Part shown: in pieces, positions 11,435-19,934 of the stretch | How the letters are laid out: each line of letters starts with the position of its first letter | How positions within the stretch are numbered: the stretch's first letter is position 1 | NCBI GenBank assembly: GCA_050015455.1 | Contig: JBEKBJ010000002.1 | Location: forward strand, 1-64,000 | Direction: 5' to 3' | DNA: 64,000 nt | DNA from: JAGDMS01 sp050015455 | GTDB lineage: Bacteria > Desulfobacterota > Binatia > HRBIN30 | Translations under genes and position numbers: made by a program | Notes under the pieces: generated by a model | What the model was told of the DNA's origin: nothing | What the model saw: the letters and a program-made list of their open reading frames with translations, nothing else | Database searches by the model: none

Positions 11435-12720
11435 CTGCGTGCCCCCACCTGGTGCTCGCTCGGATAGCCGAAGATCTCACGGGCCGCCGCTGCTGTACGT
11501 CCCGCCACCGCCTCCGGTACGAACACGTACAGGCGCCAGAGGCCGGCGTAGCGCGCTTCCAACGCTTGGATTTCGGAACTTGGCTGGCCGTCGACGACGT
11601 TGAGCGAATGGATCCCCTTCGGCGTCCGCACCAGAACCGCAGCCTCCTTCATCACCGTCATAGCGGGACAGTAGAGGATGACTTCCGAGGGCTCGCACCC
11701 GGTCTCGCGCGCCAATATCTCTTCGGCCTCGCGCCGATTGTGCGCCGATTCGTGGAAGCGTTCGACCAGCCCTCGCCGCTCCTCCGCTGGCACCGTCAGC
11801 GGCGAGATCACGTAGCCGCGCTTGAGCAGCGCGCGCCGCTCCAGGCGGTCCGCCAGGCCGGCGATGCGCGGGTCGGGAAGCGCCGCTGTGGGAATCTTAT
11901 GCAGTCGTTGCAGCAGCGTCCAGTCGTTGAGCCGCAAGAGCTCGTCTTCATCCAAGGCGCCGTGTTCCCGCGCCAGTTCGACCGCTTTGGAGATCATCGC
12001 ACCGGATGTGACTTTGGCGTGGTGGTAGTAGACACGTTCGGTGAGGAAGTAGCGCAGGCGCAGAAGCTGCACAGTTTCGGAACGGGCGTCCGGCCGCTCC
12101 ATACCGTGCTTCGTCATGTCGACTACCAGTTGACCGTCTTCGACGCAGAAGTAACGAAAAATGCGGTCATCGTAGCTTGCCGCTAGGCCGGCAAAGTACG
12201 CATCGCGCCGCAGGTAGTCGAGCAGGTCCGCGTCGACGGTGCCGGCGACCACCTCGCGTGCCCAGGGCGGCACGGCCGCCGCACTCGCGGGCGCCCCGAG
12301 CAGCGCCGCCAGCGGCTCTCTGAGTCCAAGCGCCTCCAGGAGCGCCCCCAATCGGCCGGCAAACAACTTCACCAACCGCGTGCCCTTGTCGTGCCGCGGA
12401 AACAGACGGCGCTCGTCCTCCAGCGTGTGCCCGAAGGGCACGTGAGTGACGTCATGCAGCAACGCCGCCACCCCGATCAGTTGCTCCAGCTGCTGGTCCA
12501 CTGCCGTGCCCGCGTCCCGTACGGCGGCGATGATCCGCTTGCTGAGCGCATTCACACCGAGCGAGTGATCAAAACGCGTATGCAGGCACCCCGGATACAC
12601 CAGGCTGGCGGTGCCGAGTTGTTTGATGCCGCGCAGCCGCTGCAGCTCCGGTGAATCGAGCACCTCCTCCTCGACCGGGTCGAGGGAGATGTCACCGTGG
12701 ATGGCATCGCGAATGAGCAT
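11431..12720 (-). CDS. HD-domain phosphohydrolase (dGTPase/SAMHD1-like)
   Basis: A 429-aa HD superfamily hydrolase. The opening LIRDAIHGDISLDPVEEEVLDSPELQRLRGIKQLG and then YPGCLHTRFDHSLGV are typical of the dGTPase/SAMHD1-like branch. Metal ligands are the His in TRFDHS and the HD pair in ALLHDVTHVPFGH; a further Asp lies in VDADLLDYLRRDAYFAG. ATG 12720 is preferred to a GTG three codons earlier. The downstream phosphatase overlaps by 4 bp, so the two may act on related nucleotides. The substrate is inferred only from the family. Confidence 0.88.
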   Translation of the reverse strand: MLIRDAIHGDISLDPVEEEVLDSPELQRLRGIKQLGTASLVYPGCLHTRFDHSLGVNALSKRIIAAVRDAGTAVDQQLEQLIGVAALLHDVTHVPFGHTLEDERRLFPRHDKGTRLVKLFAGRLGALLEALGLREPLAALLGAPASAAAVPPWAREVVAGTVDADLLDYLRRDAYFAGLAASYDDRIFRYFCVEDGQLVVDMTKHGMERPDARSETVQLLRLRYFLTERVYYHHAKVTSGAMISKAVELAREHGALDEDELLRLNDWTLLQRLHKIPTAALPDPRIAGLADRLERRALLKRGYVISPLTVPAEERRGLVERFHESAHNRREAEEILARETGCEPSEVILYCPAMTVMKEAAVLVRTPKGIHSLNVVDGQPSSEIQALEARYAGLWRLYVFVPEAVAGRTAAAAREIFGYPSEHQVGARR

Positions 12721-12850
12721 AGCACCCACGATACCCTTGCCGGCGGCGCTCGTCGAACCGCGGCGGCCGTGTTCCTATGACCTCATTCGACAGGTTTCCT
12801 CTTCCTTCGACTCATTGCTGGCCGCTCTCCCCTCAGGTAAGGTCCGGCCG

Positions 12851-13723
12851 ATGCTCGACCTACTGAATCGGATCGCTGGGATGCTCGTGCTGCGGCCGTA
12901 CGTGTTCGTGTTCTTCGCAGTGTATCTGGTCGCGGCGGTGAGCAAGATGGGGTGGAAGAAGACGCTGGTGTTCACGCTGCTCGCTTATAGCGTAGCCTTT
13001 GCCGCGGAGTTTTCATCTACACGGACGGGATTCCCGTTCGGCCTTTACCACTACGTGGACACCACTCGCGATCGCGAGCTGTGGATTTCCAACATTCCGT
13101 TGTGGGATTCTCTCTCGTTCACTTTCCTGTGTTACTTGGGCTTCAGCTTGGCGGTGCTGACGTACTCGCCGTTACTAATCCGCCGGGGCGATATGCAAGT
13201 TGTGGACGCCTGTGAGATCCGCGAGTCCCGCCGCGTCCTGGTCACCGCGACGATGTTGGTGACGCTGATTGACGTGGTGATTGATCCACTCACGGTACGC
13301 GGCGATCACTGGTTTCTGGGCAAGATCTACTATTACCCAATTGCCGGCATCTACTTCGGCGTGCCCATCAGCAATTTCATCGGCTGGGCTATGGTTAGCG
13401 CGATCACCATTTCTCTGTTCCAGTGGTTCGAGCGCCGCCAGTGGCTCAGCTCCGACCGGGTGCGGCCCGCCGGCGTGCGCCATCTGCCGTTCGCTGGTCT
13501 CATCGAGCCGCTTCTGTACCTGAGCGTGCTGCTGTTCAATGTCATCCTCACCTTCGTCATCGGCGAGAGTCTATTGGGCATCATCGCCGTCATGATCTAT
13601 CTGCCGGTCGGTGTGTTGTTCACCGCGAACTTCATCGATCCGCGCCGACGGGCCGATGCAACGCAGCTGGCCACGCACCGCTACGACTTCCCGCACTCGC
13701 CGATCACTGCACTATGGGGTTGA
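12851..13723 (+). CDS. Carotenoid biosynthesis (CruF-like) membrane protein
   Basis: A 290-aa polytopic membrane protein with about seven hydrophobic stretches, belonging to the family (DUF422) that includes carotenoid 1',2'-hydratases such as CruF. Recognisable parts are SKMGWKKTLVFTLLAYSVAFAAEF, FPFGLYHYVDTT, NIPLWDSLSFTFLCY and DVVIDPLTVRGDHWFLGKIYYYPIAGIYFGVPISNFIGW. The frame is open from 12611, but the first 80 codons are antisense to the HD gene; ATG 12851 begins the membrane protein. No other carotenoid gene is present, so the exact reaction is unproven. It converges on the cytochrome gene with 22 bp between stops. Confidence 0.82.
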   Translation: MLDLLNRIAGMLVLRPYVFVFFAVYLVAAVSKMGWKKTLVFTLLAYSVAFAAEFSSTRTGFPFGLYHYVDTTRDRELWISNIPLWDSLSFTFLCYLGFSLAVLTYSPLLIRRGDMQVVDACEIRESRRVLVTATMLVTLIDVVIDPLTVRGDHWFLGKIYYYPIAGIYFGVPISNFIGWAMVSAITISLFQWFERRQWLSSDRVRPAGVRHLPFAGLIEPLLYLSVLLFNVILTFVIGESLLGIIAVMIYLPVGVLFTANFIDPRRRADATQLATHRYDFPHSPITALWG

Positions 13724-13745
13724 GTGAGCGGCCGCATCCTCACGC

Positions 13746-15251
13746 CTACGGGAGAACACCGGTGTGGCACTCACTGCAGTTCATCTCTTGCCACGCGCCG
13801 CCGATGTCCTCGGGATGCTCGAACGTCAGCCCCCCTGGCTCGGTGGAATACGCGAGCTGCTCGCGCTTCCCTTGCGCCAGAATGATGTGGCACGCTCCGC
13901 ACTCCTTGGTGATGATCTTCCCGCCGGCGTTCTTATGCGATCCGTCGTGGCAACGGTAGCAGCCGGAGAACACGAGGTGGCCGACATTATCCGGGTAGAT
14001 GTCCCAGCGCGCCTTCATCCTGGGGAAGAAGTTCTCCCCGTAGATTTCCTGCACTGCGGCGACGGCATGCGCGATCGCGTCGCCTCGAGTCCGCAGCACC
14101 TCGGGGTATTTATCACGGTAGAACTCCGTCACGCCGGCGTCGATGGCGCCCAGCGCCGCCTCGGTGGACTCGTACGTTGCTGCCAGCAACTCCACGGCGG
14201 TGCGCTTGATGAACGGCAGCGTCGCATCGATCCTACCCGTATCCATCGCGAGATTCACCGCGTAGCTCGGTGACTGGAGAATGTGGGTGGGGCGGTCATG
14301 GCAGTCCATGCAGTCCATTGTCCGGATCTGCGCGCGCGAGACCTCTTCCTCGGAGAGGGGGGCGTCGGTGGAAACGTATTCGGCAACCTCGCCGGTCTTC
14401 AAGTTGGTCATGCGCACCCAGGGTATGTGCTGCCGCTGTTTGTCGGTGGCGATGTACTCCAGGCGATTGGCGATGTTCATGTGCCAGTGAATCCCTTCGG
14501 TTTGCCCGGTCGTCGGGCTGCCACCGCCGGTCTTGATGAGCAGATTGATTTCCCAGCGCGTGTTCTGCTCGTCGGGGAGAAAATGCACGAGCTGCTTTTG
14601 TTGGCCTCCGAAGAATTGCTTGGGCCAGTGGCATTGCTCGCAAGTCTGCTGCGCCGGGCGCAGGCTGTGGATCGGCGCCGGAATCGGGCGTGGATACTTG
14701 TTGAGCGTGACCGCATACACTTGATACATGCCCGACAGCTTAGATTTGACGTACCAATCGGCTCCGGCACCCACGTGGCAGTCGACGCAGCGGACCCTCG
14801 CGTGGGGCGAGTGTTGGTAGGTGGTGTACTCCGGCTTCATCACTTGGTGACACAGCGCTCCACAGAAGGTCACGGATTCGGTGGATTCGTAGACTCCGTA
14901 GCTGCCAAAGACGGTCAGGAAGAGTAGGAAAACCGAGCCGATGATGAAGACCACCGTCGCGTTGCGGTACCCCGGATCGTTCAGATCGATGACTGGAAAT
15001 CGCAGGATGGACGCGGTGCCCGTTCGCGTAAAGTGCCGGCGTTCGATGAGCATACCCACTGGAATGAGCAGCAGACCGAATAGCAAGACAGCAGGCACAA
15101 GGACGAAGATGAGTAAGCCAGCATAGGGGGCCTGAGCAGCGCCCGTCGTCGTGTGGAGAATCACCAGGAAGCCGAACACCAGCAGCGCCAACGTAGAGAT
15201 CGTAGCGCCCACGTAGCTGACGCGGTTATGAACAAGCTTGGGGAAGATCAT
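13746..15251 (-). CDS. Seven-haem NapC/NirT-type membrane cytochrome c
   Basis: A 501-aa membrane-anchored multihaem cytochrome. Three hydrophobic helices occupy ~12-33, 42-67 and 97-118; the rest is periplasmic. Haem sites are C155/C158, C204/C207, C314/C317, C431/C434, C451/C454 and C492/C495 (all CXXCH), plus an N-terminal CGALCH at 130-135, a CX3CH variant followed by QVMKPEY with a possible Met ligand. This resembles quinol-oxidising NapC/NrfH-type proteins, so it likely passes electrons between the quinone pool and a periplasmic partner that is not encoded here. Its ATG overlaps the stop of the upstream PEP-synthase-like gene (ATGA), making it the last gene of the nine-gene operon. Confidence 0.9.
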   Translation of the reverse strand: MIFPKLVHNRVSYVGATISTLALLVFGFLVILHTTTGAAQAPYAGLLIFVLVPAVLLFGLLLIPVGMLIERRHFTRTGTASILRFPVIDLNDPGYRNATVVFIIGSVFLLFLTVFGSYGVYESTESVTFCGALCHQVMKPEYTTYQHSPHARVRCVDCHVGAGADWYVKSKLSGMYQVYAVTLNKYPRPIPAPIHSLRPAQQTCEQCHWPKQFFGGQQKQLVHFLPDEQNTRWEINLLIKTGGGSPTTGQTEGIHWHMNIANRLEYIATDKQRQHIPWVRMTNLKTGEVAEYVSTDAPLSEEEVSRAQIRTMDCMDCHDRPTHILQSPSYAVNLAMDTGRIDATLPFIKRTAVELLAATYESTEAALGAIDAGVTEFYRDKYPEVLRTRGDAIAHAVAAVQEIYGENFFPRMKARWDIYPDNVGHLVFSGCYRCHDGSHKNAGGKIITKECGACHIILAQGKREQLAYSTEPGGLTFEHPEDIGGAWQEMNCSECHTGVLP

Positions 15252-17833
15252 GGGTCCAGAGAGTTTTCTGCGCGTCTAACCAGTCCAGCCAGCTCGGCGC
15301 GGAGCTTCCCCGCGAAGTAGGCGACCATGCCGGCGTCAGCCATAGCCATGTCCAGTTGGCGGGTGTGTATCATCAGGTAGCCCAGGGCCCGTACGCTGTC
15401 GAGGGCCTCGGCGTCGCTCAAGTGGTCCCGGCGCGCTCGCGCGGCGTCGGCACGGATGGTCACAGTGAAGCCAATTCCCTCCAGCGGTTCGGACATGAGA
15501 TGGAGGCGGGCCTGTTTGCGAGCCATGTCGGCCCCGCCGCCCTGGAACGTGAACAACACGAAGTTCTCCTCTGGATCCGGACCCGCGAGGACCTCCACCG
15601 TAGCGAAATGAGCCCCCAGCCGCGACTGTAGGTTCATGAAGTCGCACCCCACCAAGAAGTAGTTGCCCTCCTCCCAGCCGGCGCCGCTCTCCAGCTCCGG
15701 CCGCATAGTCGACTGCACGATGACCGAAGCCAGCCCGGAGCCGGTGACCGGCGGCCCGTCCCAGGACACGGCCAGCATACCCTGCCACAGAGCCAGCCAG
15801 GGTCGACTGGCGATCTGCTCCAAGCGCACGTACTTGCCGCTCACCTCTTCCGTGAAGCCGCCGCCGACATCGATGAGCCGCCACTGCATAGGGGCGTCGC
15901 AATAGAGCTGCCTAGCGCCAGCCACAGGGAATGCTTGCCCGTCCAGACTGAAGATCTCGTGCACCGCCTGCTCATGACAGAAGCGGGTCAGGTCGTGCAG
16001 CGTGCGGCAGTTTTCGACCCTGAACTGCGAGGAGGCTGGGTCCAAGAGGTTCAGAGGCACGGTCAACGCAATGAGTTGCTCAAGGGTACGCCGGAGGGGA
16101 GTTTGCGGAGGAGACACTGCCGGCCGCGCTCTCAGCAGCCCCTCTACACGGCCTGGGTAGACGGCCCGCCGATCCGCATCCACGGTGACCAGCTCTCCCG
16201 GCTGGAGGCGCTCCAAATCCGGTCCCAAGCCCAGAAGCGCCGGCACCCCGAACTCCCGCGCCACGGTGGCTAAGTGGCCGGCCACCCCGCCCTGGCCTGC
16301 CACCAAGGCCGTGGCCCACCTAAGGAGAGGAGCCCAACGTGGCAGGGGCCGCTCTACAACCAACACCTGCCCGGCTTGGAAGATCAGGGCATCGTGTCCG
16401 GTGTGCACCCATTGCACCACTCCGGCGGCCGCCCCCGGCGCGGCGGTGAGCCCGCCGCTGATGATGGGATCGGGCAGCCCATCAACCAACGGCTGAGCTA
16501 CTGCTGAGGCCTGGCGGTGCAAAGGGCGACATTGCAAGTACACCAGTCGCCCTGCTTCACTTAAAGCCCACTCCAAGTCCTGAGGCCCACCGAAGGCCGC
16601 CTCGACCTTTTTGGCTTGGCTCGCCAATTTCAGGGCCAAGTCATTGCTGAGCGGGCTCGTGTCCCTTAGCTCCGACGGCAGCGCGGCCGACAGCACGCCG
16701 CTGGATGGGTCGCATTGGTAGAAACGGTCCTGGCGGCCCGTCCGGCGCTCCAGGGCTCCCCCTTCGGCGTCTACGAGAATCTCCTCGGCCTCCACGGAGC
16801 CGTCCACTACACCCTTGGGCAAGCCCCAGCAAGCACTGATGCGTACCCTGCCGTCGGCCGGGTCCAGAGGCGAGGCGCTATAAACCACCCCTCCGGCCTG
16901 GGCCGGGAGCATCACCAGGCAGCCCACAGCCATGGCGAGGTCTTGGTCTCTAAGACCATAGTGGTGGTAGTAGCTGAGAGCCTGCGGGCCGTAAGCGCTG
17001 GCGATTACTTCGCGGTAGGCCTCGCCCAAGGCGGCGGGCGCAACGTTCAGCTCGGTGCGGAATTGGCCGGCAAAGGAAGCAGCGCCCACGTCCTCGCCCA
17101 AGGCGCTAGAGCGCACCGCAAGCCTCAACTCAGGACCGTGGCGCTGGGCGAGCCGCTCGCAGGCGGCGGCCATCTCGCGATCCAGGTCAGCGGGTAGCTC
17201 GCCCTGGGCGAACAGCCGTTGCAACGCCGAGCAGGCGGAAAACAGCTCATCCACTTTGGTCACACCCTTGATCTGCAACAGCCGATTGATCTCAGCGCGC
17301 AGGCCGTTGTGCTCCACGAAGCTGTTATAAGCCGCAGTGGTTATCACAAACCCGTCGGGCACCTTCAGCCCCAGCCGGTTGCCCAGTTGTGCCAGTGTGG
17401 CCATCTTGGGGCCGGCCAGCTCATCAGACCCAACGCACAGTGCACCCAGCTCAACCACGAGGGGGCCTTGGGGCAAGGGCCGCTCTCCGGCGACCAGTTG
17501 GTCCAGCTCCTGTTTCAGGGCGTTGAAGCGCTCCATAAGCGCGGGGTAGCGTTTGGGGGCAAGCCTCTCCAGTTCTTGGATCATGGCCAACACGCTCACC
17601 GCCATTTCGGTGGCCGCCGAGCGCAGGCGGGCCATGGCGACAAGTTCAGGACTCTGTTGAGCCCCTTGAAGTTCGGCCATGATGGTCAGTGCCCGGCTGT
17701 TGGCCTTGAGCAGGTTGCGGTAGCTCAGGAACCGCCTTGCCAGGCGGGCGCGCAACTCGGCCAGCGCCGCTTGATCCTGGGCGCCGAGACGGCCGCTGAA
17801 CAGAGACTTGAGCAGATTGCCCAAGCCGAGCAT
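15248..17833 (-). CDS. PEP-synthase-like phosphotransfer protein, copy B
   Basis: An 861-aa protein: a helical N-terminal domain (~1-130) unlike canonical PEP synthase, then a pyruvate-phosphate-dikinase ATP-binding domain (~145-440; RSSALGEDVGAASFAGQF, DLEWALSEAGRLVYLQCRPL), then the swivelling phosphohistidine domain (~455-565) with His520 in GGVAGHLATVAREFGVPALLG. The usual PEP/pyruvate-binding TIM barrel is missing; residues ~590-861 form a different, unrecognised domain. It may thus phosphorylate a His from ATP and pass the phosphate to an unknown acceptor. Its paralogue lies upstream, with the kinase and receiver genes between them. It overlaps the cytochrome gene by 4 bp. Confidence 0.85.
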   Translation of the reverse strand: MLGLGNLLKSLFSGRLGAQDQAALAELRARLARRFLSYRNLLKANSRALTIMAELQGAQQSPELVAMARLRSAATEMAVSVLAMIQELERLAPKRYPALMERFNALKQELDQLVAGERPLPQGPLVVELGALCVGSDELAGPKMATLAQLGNRLGLKVPDGFVITTAAYNSFVEHNGLRAEINRLLQIKGVTKVDELFSACSALQRLFAQGELPADLDREMAAACERLAQRHGPELRLAVRSSALGEDVGAASFAGQFRTELNVAPAALGEAYREVIASAYGPQALSYYHHYGLRDQDLAMAVGCLVMLPAQAGGVVYSASPLDPADGRVRISACWGLPKGVVDGSVEAEEILVDAEGGALERRTGRQDRFYQCDPSSGVLSAALPSELRDTSPLSNDLALKLASQAKKVEAAFGGPQDLEWALSEAGRLVYLQCRPLHRQASAVAQPLVDGLPDPIISGGLTAAPGAAAGVVQWVHTGHDALIFQAGQVLVVERPLPRWAPLLRWATALVAGQGGVAGHLATVAREFGVPALLGLGPDLERLQPGELVTVDADRRAVYPGRVEGLLRARPAVSPPQTPLRRTLEQLIALTVPLNLLDPASSQFRVENCRTLHDLTRFCHEQAVHEIFSLDGQAFPVAGARQLYCDAPMQWRLIDVGGGFTEEVSGKYVRLEQIASRPWLALWQGMLAVSWDGPPVTGSGLASVIVQSTMRPELESGAGWEEGNYFLVGCDFMNLQSRLGAHFATVEVLAGPDPEENFVLFTFQGGGADMARKQARLHLMSEPLEGIGFTVTIRADAARARRDHLSDAEALDSVRALGYLMIHTRQLDMAMADAGMVAYFAGKLRAELAGLVRRAENSLDP

Positions 17834-17860
17834 CCGGTTGCCTCCAGCCAGAGACCGGGC

Positions 17861-18253
17861 CTAAGAGAAAGCCCGGCGCATCAGCTGTCCGCGCTCTCGG
17901 GCATCCCGGATACGTTCGATCAAGTCGTCCAGCTTGACCGGCTTGATCAGGTAGTCAAAAGCCCCCAGCTCCACACCCTCCACCCCGGACCCCACCGAGG
18001 CGTGGCCGGTGAGGAGGATCACCTCCACTTTGGGGTCGCGGTCCTTGATAGCCTTGAGGGTCGCAATGCCGTCCATGTCGGGCATCTTCACGTCGAGCAC
18101 CACCACCTCAGGCGGGTCCTCAGCCACGAGTTTGAGGGCCTCCATGCCGGTGTCAACTCCCCGCGCGTCCAACCCCCGGCGTTGAAGTCGGCGCACCAGC
18201 GATTCCAGAAAGTCGCGCTCGTCGTCCACGACCAGCACCTTGCACTGGCTCAT
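17861..18253 (-). CDS. Single-domain response regulator
   Basis: A 130-aa stand-alone receiver (CheY-like) with no output domain. Conserved features: the acidic pair in VVDDERD, phospho-acceptor Asp in VVVLDVKMPDMDG, Thr in LLTGH and Lys in YLIKPVKLDDL. AAGGAG sits upstream of ATG 18253. It follows the histidine kinase by 22 bp and precedes the second PEP-synthase-like gene by 27 bp, so it is probably the kinase's partner and acts by protein-protein contact, perhaps on one of the flanking phosphotransfer proteins. That target is inference. Confidence 0.93.
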   Translation of the reverse strand: MSQCKVLVVDDERDFLESLVRRLQRRGLDARGVDTGMEALKLVAEDPPEVVVLDVKMPDMDGIATLKAIKDRDPKVEVILLTGHASVGSGVEGVELGAFDYLIKPVKLDDLIERIRDARERGQLMRRAFS

Positions 18254-18275
18254 TGCTATTCTCCTTCCGGCCGTG

Positions 18276-19934
18276 TCAGCCCGTCCCTGACCCCGCGATG
18301 GGCAGGCTGGCGATGAACGTGGCCCCCTGACGGGGCGGGCTCTCGAACGCCAGGCTACCGCCCATTTTCTCCATGATGGAGTGGCTTATGGAAAGCCCGA
18401 GCCCGGTGCCTTGCCCCGGCGCCTTGGTGGTGAAAAAGGGATCGAAAACCCGTTCGCCCACCTCGGGCGGCACGCCCGGCCCACTGTCGGTTACCCTCAC
18501 TTGCACGAAGGTGCCGTCACGCGTGGTGGCGATCACCAACCTACCGTTCTGGCCTGCGGCGTCAATGGCGTTGTTCAGCAGGTTCAGCAGTACCTGCTGC
18601 AGTTGGGCGCGGTCGGCCGGGATGAGCGGGAGGCCCGAATCCAGTTTGAGTTCCACAGCCAGGTTGTGGAAGCGCGCTTCCTTCTCGACAAAGGAGAAGG
18701 ATTCTTTGACCACCTGGTTGACGTCTAGCTTCTCCAGGGTTGGCTCCGTACTGCGAGCGAACTTGAGCATGCGGTGGGTCACACCTCGAGCCCGTTCCAC
18801 TTGGCCGAGTATCTTGGTGAGATTGTCTCGGCAGATATTGCCTTCCGGCAGCTGCGCCAGCACCTCAGGCTGCAAGATGTCTCCCAGCTCGCCGGCCAGC
18901 TCACCGATGGCGGCCAGGGGGTTGTTTATCTCATGCGCTACGCCAGCGGCCATGCGGCCCAAGGATACCAACCGAGCCGAGTGGGCCACTTGGGCGTCCA
19001 GTGCGGCGCGCTCACGGTCGTTGGCCTGGAGCTGCTTGATGAACAGCCGCACCAACAACAACACCAAAGCCAGGATGAGCAGGTTGGCGGCCCACACGAT
19101 GGCCATGTCCACCCGTCTCGCCTGGCTCAAGGGTCCCGGCATCTCTCGGGGGTCCTGATCCACCACCAACAGCCAAGGCATGCTCGACAGCCATGTAAAC
19201 GCCGTAAACAGCGTGCGCCCGCCCGGAACCTGCCGCTCCACGACCGTGTTTCCCGGTGGCACCGCCTCAATATTGAAGTCGGTGGGCGTAAGGATTCCCC
19301 CAGCGAAGCGGCTTGGGGTCTGCAATTGTCCGCGTGAGTTTACGATGTAGGCGTCGCCACTGAGGCCCACCTGGGCGCTGCGGACAAGGCGGTTGAACAC
19401 CTCAGAGTCTATGGTGGCCCGCAGGATCCATGTCTCGCCTTCATCCTCCTGTTTCACCGCGATCACGAAGTGGGGCACCTTGCGTACGCCGAGAAAGACA
19501 TCGCTGACATGCACCCCCCGGAGCATGACCTGCTGGAACCACTCCGCGTCGCGGTAGTTCTGGTTCTGCAGGGGATAGGGTCCCACATAGGACCTGTGGT
19601 TGCCCGAGGCATCGATGACCCCTAAGTCCAAAAAGGTCGAGGTGCGGCGGTTGAGCACTTGGAGGGCCTTTGTCAGCTCGCGCTGGTCGCTAAGTCGGGC
19701 CAGTTGGCCGGAATGGGCCAATACCTCCAGCACGGCAGTACGCTCGGCTAGGAAGAGCTCGATGGCCTCGGCGCGGTTGACCGCCCGTACCAGCATCTCC
19801 TCCTTGAGCTTCTCCTGGTTGGCACTGACGAAGTAGTAGTAGATCCCGACCCCCAACAGGTTGAGGGGCAGAAGGGCCACCACGAGGCCGACCAGGGTCA
19901 TGCGCCGAGCAAGCTGGGAGTAATGCTTGATCAC
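18276..19934 (-). CDS. Membrane sensor histidine kinase with periplasmic Cache-like domain
   Basis: A 552-aa kinase: transmembrane helix ~12-34, extracytoplasmic sensor ~35-285 that looks like a (d)Cache domain (FLDLGVIDASGNHRSYVGPY, VSDVFLGVRKVPHFVIAV, GDAYIVNSRGQL), second helix ~290-310, then HisKA with the phospho-His in GVAHEINNPLAAI and a full ATPase (NAIDAA, DSGPGVPPE, GTGLGLSISHSIM). The frame is open to 20003; a GTG at 19934 overlaps the stop of the upstream PEP-synthase-like gene (GTGA), is inferred as the start, and places the first helix correctly. The signal may be a small organic acid, as for many Cache domains, but nothing in the sequence proves it. Confidence 0.92.
   Translation of the reverse strand: MIKHYSQLARRMTLVGLVVALLPLNLLGVGIYYYFVSANQEKLKEEMLVRAVNRAEAIELFLAERTAVLEVLAHSGQLARLSDQRELTKALQVLNRRTSTFLDLGVIDASGNHRSYVGPYPLQNQNYRDAEWFQQVMLRGVHVSDVFLGVRKVPHFVIAVKQEDEGETWILRATIDSEVFNRLVRSAQVGLSGDAYIVNSRGQLQTPSRFAGGILTPTDFNIEAVPPGNTVVERQVPGGRTLFTAFTWLSSMPWLLVVDQDPREMPGPLSQARRVDMAIVWAANLLILALVLLLVRLFIKQLQANDRERAALDAQVAHSARLVSLGRMAAGVAHEINNPLAAIGELAGELGDILQPEVLAQLPEGNICRDNLTKILGQVERARGVTHRMLKFARSTEPTLEKLDVNQVVKESFSFVEKEARFHNLAVELKLDSGLPLIPADRAQLQQVLLNLLNNAIDAAGQNGRLVIATTRDGTFVQVRVTDSGPGVPPEVGERVFDPFFTTKAPGQGTGLGLSISHSIMEKMGGSLAFESPPRQGATFIASLPIAGSGTG

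Noticed and set aside
10034..11467. 477-aa plus-strand open frame
   Set aside because: Antisense to the radical SAM and histidine phosphatase genes; no motif of its own.
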